A DNA stretch of 64,000 bases from Afifella sp. IM 167 (GTDB lineage: Bacteria > Pseudomonadota > Alphaproteobacteria > Rhizobiales > Afifellaceae), in assembly GCF_020144925.1 (NCBI RefSeq), contig NZ_NSLC01000001.1:124001-188000 (forward strand), read 5' to 3'. The notes beneath the pieces were generated by a model. That model had not been told where the DNA came from, did no database searches, and saw only the letters and a program-made list of their open reading frames with translations. Positions 43,530 through 50,379 of this stretch are shown here, in pieces; positions within the stretch are counted from its first letter, which is position 1, and the number at the start of each line of letters is the position of its first letter. The position numbers and the translations under genes were made by a program.

Positions 43530-43975
43530 TCAAGACCATCATGACGGGCCTGTGGGCCTGCGTCATCGCACTCCTCGCCTCCTTCTTCGCCGCCCAGTGG
43601 AAGGCCGACATCAGGCCGGCGCCCGAAGGTGCGCATCTGGAGGCGCTGGAGACGCACAAGCTGGAGCCGCTCACCGTGCCGATGATCAACGACGGCACCG
43701 TCGAGGGATACGTGCTCGCGCGCCTCGTCTTCACCGCGAACACCGGCGCGGTGCACAAGCTCTCGGTCGATCCGGCGCCCTTCGTCACCGACGAGGCGTT
43801 CAGAGAGATCTACAACAACGGCAAGATCGAATTCGGCCAGATCGCCAAGTACAACCTCGACAAGATGGTCGAAAACATCAAGGACAGCGTCAACCGGCGC
43901 CTCGGACCCGAAGTCATCGACAGCATCCTGGTCGAGGAAATCAACTATGCGGAGCATTCGGACGTCAGGAGCTGA
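43526..43975 (+). CDS. single-pass membrane protein of the flagellar operon, FliL-like architecture
   Basis: Not a named family. A 149-residue protein with an N-terminal TM (residues about 4-23, IMTGLWACVIALLASFFAAQW) and a periplasmic domain of about 120 residues with predicted beta strands, ending in a helix and strand (MVENIKDSVNRRLGPEVIDSILVEEINY). The 'helix then I.D.ILVEEI' ending recalls FliL, but similarity is too weak to assign. Overlaps the FlgN-like gene (ATGA) and ends the operon before a terminator. Confidence 0.7.
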   Translation: MIKTIMTGLWACVIALLASFFAAQWKADIRPAPEGAHLEALETHKLEPLTVPMINDGTVEGYVLARLVFTANTGAVHKLSVDPAPFVTDEAFREIYNNGKIEFGQIAKYNLDKMVENIKDSVNRRLGPEVIDSILVEEINYAEHSDVRS

Positions 43976-44040
43976 CGCCCGCCATCCGAAGAGCCGATAG
44001 CGTCCCGGTCCGCGCGGTTCGACCGACACCCTGCAGAAAC

Positions 44041-44070
44041 AAAAGCGCTCGCCGACGGCGAGTGCTTTTC
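44041..44070 (+). terminator. terminator of the fliR-distal operon
   Basis: An 11-bp stem with one wobble (AAGCGCTCGCC / GGCGAGTGCTT, loop GAC) ending in TTTT. Confidence 0.8.
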
Positions 44071-44144
44071 GCGTTCCATGGCCTCGCCGCACCCCGCCTT
44101 CCGCGCGTCGCGCATCGCCGTCCGGCCGCTAAACGCCTAGGCGA

Positions 44145-44161
44145 AAGCCACGTGCAAGGTT
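44145..44161 (+). promoter_or_regulatory. candidate FtcR box, first tandem chemoreceptor
   Basis: AAGCCA-CGTGC-AAGGTT followed by GCGACT and CTAG. It shares a longer block, including GCGACTCTA, with the box at 47923. Confidence 0.55.
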
Positions 44162-44378
44162 GCGACTCTAGGGACTCTTGCTGCGCCGTTCAGGTCTTGC
44201 GGCTCCCGCCGCTCGCCCCTCTCTCGGCGCGAGCGGCCGGGCATGAGCGCCCGCGCAGCCTCTTTCGCGGTTCGCAATATCCGGCGCGGATCGCTCGATC
44301 GGATTGAAAGACAGTGCAGGGATCCGGTGCCTCCCACGAAGCAGCCGGCCGGCGCCCGACGACTGTGCGGAGACAGAA

Positions 44379-46052
44379 ATGTCCATCAGCAGAAAGATTT
44401 ATTCCATCGTAGGCATCCTGGGCGCGACGATCCTGATCGTCGGCGGAATCGGTACCTATGCCATCAACGAGATGCACCGTACGGCGGAGGAGTTCGACCG
44501 CACCTCCACCCGCGCGCTCCTGATGGAACGCATCGGCACCTATGTGATCACGGCCAGCAAGTCCTCGAGCGGCATCTATCTCGCCGAAAGCCGGCAGGCG
44601 GTCGACAAATATGCCGACGAGATCGCCCAGACGATGAACGAGATGGACGCCGCCTATGCTCAGTTGAAGGCGTTGACGCCGCCTGACGATATCGCCGTGA
44701 CGGAAAAGCTCGGGCGGAACCTTGAGGACTACCGCAACGAGCGCGCGGAGCTGGTGCGAAGGGGCCAGGAGATCAGTCCCGAAGCGGCGTACGAATTCGG
44801 CTCGAGCGAAAAGGTCCGAGGCGGTCGCAAGGAGCTTCAGGAGAGCATTCTCGAGACTGTCGACAGCGTGCGACAGGATCTCGATCCGCTGCGCGAGCAC
44901 ATGCTTTCTCTCAACCGCGAGATGCTCACCCTGATGGGTGTCATCGTTGCCGCGGGCCTCCTCCTGGGCGTCGGCATTGCGATTGCGATCGGCACCCGCC
45001 TGATCAGCAGACCGCTCGTGGCCGTCACCGAAACGTTGAAGAGGATCGCCGAGGGCAACCTTGACGTCGCGGTGCAGACCAAGCGCTCGCGCGACGAAAT
45101 CGGCGGACTCTGGGGCACCACCGAACTGCTCCTCACCGAGCTTCGTGCGGCCGAAAGAATGCGCGCCGAGCAGGAAGAGAACGAGGCACGTGCCGCTGAA
45201 GAGAAGCACAGGATGATGAACGAACTGGCCGATCAGTTCGATGCGGAAGTCTCAAGCGTCGTGGAATCGCTCGCCGCCGCCGTCAGTCAGCTCAAGCAGT
45301 CGGCCTCGACGATGAGCTCTTCGGCCGACGAGACCAACCAGCAGTCGACCATCGTGGCGGCCGCCGCCGAGGAGGCGACGAGCAATGTGCAGACCGTGGC
45401 ATCTGCCGCCGAGGAGCTTGCAGCCTCGGTTCGGGAGATCGGCCAGCAGGTCGCGATGGCGACCAATATCGCCGGCTCGGCGAACGGTCAGGCTGCGAGC
45501 ACGGTGGATGTCGTCCGCTCTTTGGCCTCCAGCGCCCAGCGCATCGGCCAGGTGGTGAACCTCATCACCGATATCGCCTCGCAGACCAACCTCCTCGCGC
45601 TCAATGCCACCATCGAGGCGGCCCGGGCCGGCGAGGCCGGCAAGGGATTTGCCGTCGTCGCCATGGAGGTGAAGACCCTCGCCGAACAGACTTCCAAGGC
45701 GACGGGCGAGATCTCGCAGCAGATCGCCGCCGTCCAGGAAGCAACCAACCATGTGGTCTCGGCGATCGACGGTATCTCCGGCACGATCAAGCAGATCGAC
45801 GAGATCTCCTCGGTCATCGCCTCCTCTGTCGAGGAGCAGGGCGCGGCCACCGGCGAGATCGCCCAGAACGTCCAGCAGGCCGCACAGGGCACGCAGGAGG
45901 TCTCCTCCAACATCGTCAGCGTCGCCAGGGCGGCCAACGATACGGGTCGCGTCTCCTCGGAGATCGTCGAGGCCGCCGGCGACCTCGACAGCCAGGCCGC
46001 CAGCCTGCGCACCAAGGTCGACGCCTTCATCGCGCGGGTCCGCGCCGCCTGA
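44379..46052 (+). CDS. methyl-accepting chemotaxis protein (tandem paralogue 1)
   Basis: A 557-residue chemoreceptor. TM1 about 8-28; periplasmic four-helix-type sensor about 30-185; TM2 about 187-210; HAMP about 212-262 ([35 protein letters not shown]); coiled linker; signalling domain about 300-555 with hairpin tip [49 protein letters not shown]. Ends VRAA with no CheR tether. GGAG 7 nt before the ATG. Signalling half nearly identical to the next two receptors, so these arose by duplication. Confidence 0.92.
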   Translation: MSISRKIYSIVGILGATILIVGGIGTYAINEMHRTAEEFDRTSTRALLMERIGTYVITASKSSSGIYLAESRQAVDKYADEIAQTMNEMDAAYAQLKALTPPDDIAVTEKLGRNLEDYRNERAELVRRGQEISPEAAYEFGSSEKVRGGRKELQESILETVDSVRQDLDPLREHMLSLNREMLTLMGVIVAAGLLLGVGIAIAIGTRLISRPLVAVTETLKRIAEGNLDVAVQTKRSRDEIGGLWGTTELLLTELRAAERMRAEQEENEARAAEEKHRMMNELADQFDAEVSSVVESLAAAVSQLKQSASTMSSSADETNQQSTIVAAAAEEATSNVQTVASAAEELAASVREIGQQVAMATNIAGSANGQAASTVDVVRSLASSAQRIGQVVNLITDIASQTNLLALNATIEAARAGEAGKGFAVVAMEVKTLAEQTSKATGEISQQIAAVQEATNHVVSAIDGISGTIKQIDEISSVIASSVEEQGAATGEIAQNVQQAAQGTQEVSSNIVSVARAANDTGRVSSEIVEAAGDLDSQAASLRTKVDAFIARVRAA

Positions 46053-46121
46053 CCGAAGGCCGGGGGCGCCGGTCCGGCCGACCGCGGCCGGCGCCCACCG
46101 CGCCACATCATCGAACCTTCC

Positions 46122-46157
46122 GCAGGCGCGTCCCCAGGGGCGCGCCTGCTTCCGTTT
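46122..46157 (+). terminator. possible terminator after tandem chemoreceptor 1
   Basis: A 9-bp perfect stem (GCAGGCGCG / CGCGCCTGC, loop 10 nt that can pair further) followed by TTCCGTTT. Confidence 0.5.
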
Positions 46158-46230
46158 GCGCTCCCCGGCCCCGCAGTCGGCGCAAGAAACACACGCGAAA
46201 AGGGAACATTTCACAGAACGCAACCTCGCA

Positions 46231-46247
46231 CAGCCACGTGCAAGCTT
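46231..46247 (+). promoter_or_regulatory. candidate FtcR box, tandem chemoreceptor 2
   Basis: CAGCCA-CGTGC-AAGCTT, 41 nt before the start codon. Confidence 0.55.
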
Positions 46248-46288
46248 CGGTTGCTTTTAGTCAGTCCAGTTCAATTCTGGAGAATGTC

Positions 46289-47776
46289 ATGCGTTTCAAC
46301 CTGAAGGCTTCGGTGACGTCGCTCATCGCGCTGCTGATGCTTGTGATCATCGCCGAAGGTGTCCTTTGCCTGTGGAACGTGTCCTCGATCTACAAGGACG
46401 TTCAGGACCAGGCCGTTCACTGGACGCCGACCATCGACAAGGCCAACAAGCTCAACACCAACATCTCCGACCTGCGGATCTCCGAGGCGGCGATCATCCT
46501 TGCCGGCACGCCCGCGGCCCGGCGCGAAGCCGAAGCGAGCATCGCCGCGAGGCTGGAGCAGATCGCCGCCAACCGCGAGACCTACGAGACCCTCCTCATC
46601 TCGGCGGAGGAGAGCCGGCACTATGAGAAGTTCGCCACCGATTTCGAGCGCTACATGAACCTGCACGACCGCTTCCTCGCCCTGGCGGGCAGCGGTCAGA
46701 CGGAAGCCGCGTCCGCCCTTTTCGCGAACGAGATGAAGACCGTCTTCGACATGCTGTCGGCCGACCTTACCAACGCCGTCGCACGCGCCAACGAGATGGC
46801 AGCGGACGAATTCGAGGCCGCCACCTCCTCCTTCAACGTCACGCGACTTGAGACCATCATCGCGCTAGTCGCCGGCGTTGCCCTGGGCGGCCTCGGCATG
46901 TGGCTTTCGGCCCGGATGGCGCGCGAGCGGGTGAGCACGATGCATGGCCTCGCCGATCGCTTCGAGGAAGAAGTCTCCGGCGTCGTGAAGTCTGTCGCTT
47001 CCGCCGTCACCCAGCTTCGCCAGAGCGCCTCCAGCATGAGCTCCTCGGCCGACGAGACCAGCCGCCAGTCGACCGTTGTGGCGGCCGCTTCGGCCCAGGC
47101 GACGGCCAACGTCCAGACCGTCGCCTCGGCGGCGGAGGAGCTTGCGGCCTCCGTCCGCGAGATCGGCCAGCAGGTCGGCACCTCGGCGAACATCGCCGGC
47201 AATGCCAACGCGCAGGCCAGCTCGACGGCAGAGACGGTCCGCTCCCTCTCCGCCAGCGCCCAGCGCATCGGCCAGGTGGTCAATCTCATCACCGACATCG
47301 CCGCACAGACCAACCTGCTCGCCCTCAACGCCACCATCGAGGCGGCGCGCGCCGGCGAAGCGGGCAAGGGCTTTGCGGTGGTCGCCATGGAAGTGAAGAC
47401 GCTCGCCGAGCAGACCTCCAAGGCAACCGACGAGATCTCCCAGCAGATCACCGCCGTGCAGCAGGCGACCAGCGAGGTCGTGACGGCGATCGAGGGCATC
47501 TCCGACACGATCCGGCAGATCGACGAGATCTCCTCCGCCATCGCTTCCTCCGTCGAGGAGCAGGGCGCGGCGACCGGTGAGATCGCCCATAACGTCCAGC
47601 AGGCCGCGGAAGGCACGCAGGAGGTCTCGGCCAACATCGTCAGCGTCAGCGAAGCCGCGAACGACACTGGCCGCAGCTCTGCCGAGATCGTCCAGGCCGC
47701 GAGCGAACTCGACGGCCAGGCCACCATGCTCCGCGAGAAGGTCGACGCCTTCATCGGACGCGTGCGCGCCGCCTAG
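46289..47776 (+). CDS. methyl-accepting chemotaxis protein without HAMP (tandem paralogue 2)
   Basis: A 495-residue chemoreceptor. TM1 about 8-30; periplasmic 4HB-type sensor about 32-185 ([36 protein letters not shown]); TM2 about 190-210 ([19 protein letters not shown]). Only about a dozen residues ([13 protein letters not shown]) separate TM2 from the signalling coiled coil [20 protein letters not shown], so the HAMP domain and linker found in its paralogues are missing. Hairpin tip and C-terminus (RVRAA) as in the paralogues. GGAG 6 nt before the ATG. Confidence 0.9.
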   Translation: MRFNLKASVTSLIALLMLVIIAEGVLCLWNVSSIYKDVQDQAVHWTPTIDKANKLNTNISDLRISEAAIILAGTPAARREAEASIAARLEQIAANRETYETLLISAEESRHYEKFATDFERYMNLHDRFLALAGSGQTEAASALFANEMKTVFDMLSADLTNAVARANEMAADEFEAATSSFNVTRLETIIALVAGVALGGLGMWLSARMARERVSTMHGLADRFEEEVSGVVKSVASAVTQLRQSASSMSSSADETSRQSTVVAAASAQATANVQTVASAAEELAASVREIGQQVGTSANIAGNANAQASSTAETVRSLSASAQRIGQVVNLITDIAAQTNLLALNATIEAARAGEAGKGFAVVAMEVKTLAEQTSKATDEISQQITAVQQATSEVVTAIEGISDTIRQIDEISSAIASSVEEQGAATGEIAHNVQQAAEGTQEVSANIVSVSEAANDTGRSSAEIVQAASELDGQATMLREKVDAFIGRVRAA

Positions 47777-47819
47777 CAGCGCTTTCGCGAAAGCCCCTTC
47801 CCTTCTCAGGGTGCATATC

Positions 47820-47857
47820 GACAGGCGGACGCGGCATCGCGCCCGCCTGTCTTTTTA
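47820..47857 (+). terminator. terminator of tandem chemoreceptor 2
   Basis: A 9-bp perfect stem (GACAGGCGG / CCGCCTGTC) followed by TTTTT. The 47777-48135 gap contains this, the next FtcR-type box and a leader of about 196 nt. Confidence 0.9.
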
Positions 47858-47922
47858 ACTGCTGTAATAATAATATAAAAATCTACTGTCTGGATCGAGT
47901 ACAAATTAGCTCGAACACCAGA

Positions 47923-47939
47923 AAGCCACACGCAAGATT
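47923..47939 (+). promoter_or_regulatory. candidate FtcR box, tandem chemoreceptor 3
   Basis: AAGCCA-CACGC-AAGATT, then GCGACT and CTAC. About 196 nt before the receptor ATG. Confidence 0.55.
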
Positions 47940-48135
47940 GCGACTCTACCGACTCGGCGTGAAGCGCGGTTTCCGTCCGCGAAGACGATGCTGAATCGTG
48001 CCTTTCTGCCAGCACCGCCGCTCGAGTCGCGGACCCGCCCTTCCGAGAGACTTCACGTCGGCGGGCATCGGGGGTGCCCGCCGTTCATCCGCGGCGGAGA
48101 CACGAAGAAGCTCTCCGCTCGCAACGGAGCGCGCA

Positions 48136-49815
48136 ATGCGAATGAACCTGAAGACTTCCCTGGTCGCCGCCTTCGGCTTCCTGTCCGTCCTCATTCTCGG
48201 CCAGGGACTGCTCGCCTATGTCAATTTCTCGAAGATCAACGAGGCCGTAAAATCCGAGGCGACCGGCTGGATTCCCAGCATCGAGGTCCTCGACAAGCTG
48301 AAGGCGGCGATCCGTGAGCTGCACATCGCCGAAGCGACCCACATCATGTCGGCGCGCCCCGACCGCGTCACCGCGGCCGAAGCCGACATCGTCGATGCGC
48401 TCGAGGACATCGTCATCCTCCAGGAAACATACGAGCCGCTCATCACCAACGACGAGGAGCGCGGGCTCTACGACGCCTTCTCCGACCACCTGCAGGACTA
48501 CCTCGTCGCGCATACCGACATGCTCGAGCACTCCATCCTGATGGAGAAGCAGGCGGCGCGCGAGATGTACAAATCGACGATGCTCGACGCCTTCAACGTG
48601 ATTGCGGGCGACCTCGACCGGCTGATGCAGTTCAACAGCGACGGAGCCGCCGCCGAATACGAGAAATCGGTCGGCACCTACGCGATGACCCGCTATCAGA
48701 TGATCGTCACGACCGGCCTCGGCTCGCTGCTGGCCGCCGCTGCGATGGTCTTCGTCGTCCTTTCCGTCATCCGGCCGCTGGGCCGCATCACCTCGGTCAT
48801 GCACGATCTCAGCAACGGCGAGCTTGAGACCGAGATTCCCTATGCCCAAAAGCGCAACGAGATCGGCGAGATGTCGAAGGCGCTGTCGGTCTTCCGCGAC
48901 GGTCTCGCCGAGACGGAGCGGCTCCGCGAGGAGCGGATCGAACAGGCGCGCCGCGCCGAGGAGGAGAAGCGCCAGGCGATGCACGACCTGGCCGACCGCT
49001 TCGAGGCCGAGGTCTCCAGCGTCGTCGGCTCCGTCTCGTCCGCCGTCGCCCAGCTCAAGCAGTCGGCGGCGACGATGAGCGCCTCGGCCGAGGAGACGAA
49101 CCGGCAATCGACCATCGTCTCCGCCGCCGCGGAGGAAGCCACGAGCAATGTGCAGACGGTGGCTTCCGCCGCCGAGGAGCTCGCCGCCTCGGTTCGCGAA
49201 ATCGGCCAGCAGGTGACGCTGGCGACCTCCATCGCAGGCGAGGCGAACGGCCAGGCGACCGTCACGGTCGATACCGTCCGCTCTCTGGCTTCCAGCGCCC
49301 AGCGGATCGGCCAGGTCGTCAGTCTCATCACCGACATCGCCGCGCAGACCAACCTCCTCGCCCTCAACGCCACCATCGAGGCGGCGCGCGCCGGCGAGGC
49401 CGGCAAGGGCTTCGCCGTCGTCGCCATGGAGGTGAAGACGCTCGCCGAGCAGACCTCCAAGGCAACCGGCGAGATCTCCCAGCAGATCGGCGCGGTGCAG
49501 GAGGCGACCGGCAAGGTGGTCTCGGCCATCGAGGGAATTTCCGGCACGATCGGGCAGATCGACGAGATCTCCTCCGCCATCGCGTCCGCCGTCGAGGAGC
49601 AGGGCGCGGCGACCGGCGAAATCGCGCAGAACGTCCAGCAGGCCGCCGAGGGCACGCAGGGCGTCTCCTCCAACATCCTCGTCGTGGCGAAGGCGGCAAA
49701 CGATACCGGCCGCGTCTCGTCCGAGATCGTCGAGGCCACAGCCGAGCTCGACCAGCAGGCCGCAACGCTGCGCAGTCAGATGGAAACCTTCATCGCCAAG
49801 GTGCGCGCCGCCTGA
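48136..49815 (+). CDS. methyl-accepting chemotaxis protein (tandem paralogue 3)
   Basis: A 559-residue chemoreceptor. TM1 about 8-28; periplasmic helical sensor about 30-185 resembling paralogue 2 ([34 protein letters not shown]); TM2 about 193-215; HAMP about 217-268 ([34 protein letters not shown]); signalling domain about 300-557 nearly identical to paralogues 1 and 2; ends VRAA. The ATG at 48136 has GGAG 6 nt upstream; a second ATG two codons on is also possible. Confidence 0.92.
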   Translation: MRMNLKTSLVAAFGFLSVLILGQGLLAYVNFSKINEAVKSEATGWIPSIEVLDKLKAAIRELHIAEATHIMSARPDRVTAAEADIVDALEDIVILQETYEPLITNDEERGLYDAFSDHLQDYLVAHTDMLEHSILMEKQAAREMYKSTMLDAFNVIAGDLDRLMQFNSDGAAAEYEKSVGTYAMTRYQMIVTTGLGSLLAAAAMVFVVLSVIRPLGRITSVMHDLSNGELETEIPYAQKRNEIGEMSKALSVFRDGLAETERLREERIEQARRAEEEKRQAMHDLADRFEAEVSSVVGSVSSAVAQLKQSAATMSASAEETNRQSTIVSAAAEEATSNVQTVASAAEELAASVREIGQQVTLATSIAGEANGQATVTVDTVRSLASSAQRIGQVVSLITDIAAQTNLLALNATIEAARAGEAGKGFAVVAMEVKTLAEQTSKATGEISQQIGAVQEATGKVVSAIEGISGTIGQIDEISSAIASAVEEQGAATGEIAQNVQQAAEGTQGVSSNILVVAKAANDTGRVSSEIVEATAELDQQAATLRSQMETFIAKVRAA

Positions 49816-49835
49816 GGCGCACTTGAAGAAATGGG

Positions 49836-49859
49836 AGAGGCGCGCTTTGGCGCGCCTCT
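49836..49859 (+). terminator. hairpin after tandem chemoreceptor 3
   Basis: A perfect 10-bp stem (AGAGGCGCGC / GCGCGCCTCT, loop TTTG) 20 nt after the stop. No T-run follows. Confidence 0.6.
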
Positions 49860-49915
49860 GCGTCTCCCGCCCTCAGCGCGGCAAGCTTCGCGCGGAGCAA
49901 AGGGGGGCAAAGAGC

Positions 49916-49932
49916 CAGCCCCGCGCAAGATT
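49916..49932 (+). promoter_or_regulatory. candidate FtcR box, che operon (distal)
   Basis: CAGCCC-CGCGC-AAGATT, with GTACC 6 nt downstream. In the 564-nt gap before cheA, which otherwise contains only the hairpin, the second box and a small ORF. Confidence 0.5.
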
Positions 49933-50048
49933 TCGCCCGTACCGATTCCCGCAGAAGTTGGGAAACCCCGCCGCGGCACACAGGCGCTCGCGCCAAAGCC
50001 GCAGAGACGGATGTCCCTGAAACTGCGGCGGGCGCGGCAATCTCCCGC

Positions 50049-50065
50049 CAGCTACAGGCAAGATC
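50049..50065 (+). promoter_or_regulatory. candidate FtcR box, che operon (proximal)
   Basis: CAGCTA-CAGGC-AAGATC, with CTAGA 6 nt downstream. 38 nt before the ATG of the small ORF at 50104. Confidence 0.5.
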
Positions 50066-50103
50066 GCCAAGCTAGACGAGGTCTAGTGCGTGACGGAGAG
50101 ACG

Positions 50104-50298
50104 ATGCGAGCGAACACCAACAGAACCCCGGCAATCGCGGCGACGATCTTCTTTGCCCGCATGCCGGGCCGCGCCTCGCTGGCGGCACCGAACGCCGCAC
50201 GGGCACACCATGCCCGTCGCGCCTTGCCTGCTTGGGCCTTCTGGAGCGCCTGCAGCGACCAGGTCCACCACGAGATCGAAAGGAATCAGGCTGCCTGA
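50104..50298 (+). CDS. possible small basic protein upstream of cheA
   Basis: A 64-codon frame (MRANTNRTPAIAATIFFARMP...IERNQAA) whose ATG has GGAG 5 nt upstream and lies 38 nt after an FtcR-type box, the spacing seen at real flagellar genes. Composition is Ala/Arg-rich and no family is recognised; it could equally be untranslated leader of the cheA operon. Confidence 0.25.
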   Translation: MRANTNRTPAIAATIFFARMPGRASLAAPNAARAHHARRALPAWAFWSACSDQVHHEIERNQAA

Positions 50299-50379
50299 AA
50301 AAGCCGCGGCCGCCACGGAGATGGCCGGCATGACAAGCGGACAGACAGGTATCCAGACCCGAATTGCCGGAGAAAAGGC

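Larger units (their letters stand above)
43976..44378. other. 403-nt gap between the flagellar operon and the first tandem chemoreceptor
   Basis: Holds a rho-independent terminator at 44041 and an FtcR-type box at 44145, then a leader of about 217 nt before the receptor ATG. No convincing gene in the gap. Confidence 0.6.

Noticed and set aside
44379-49815. Tandem repeats of more than 300 bp considered as a mobile or recombination element
   Set aside because: The repeated DNA is the conserved chemoreceptor signalling domain in three separate genes; no terminal repeats or transposase.
49881-49890. CAAGCTTCG half-site upstream of cheA
   Set aside because: A single half-site with no partner 11 bp away; not counted as a box.
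50083-50331. Minus-strand 82-codon frame upstream of cheA with a hydrophobic start
   Set aside because: No ribosome site, Arg/Gly-rich remainder, overlaps boxes and the plus-strand candidate; nothing supports it.
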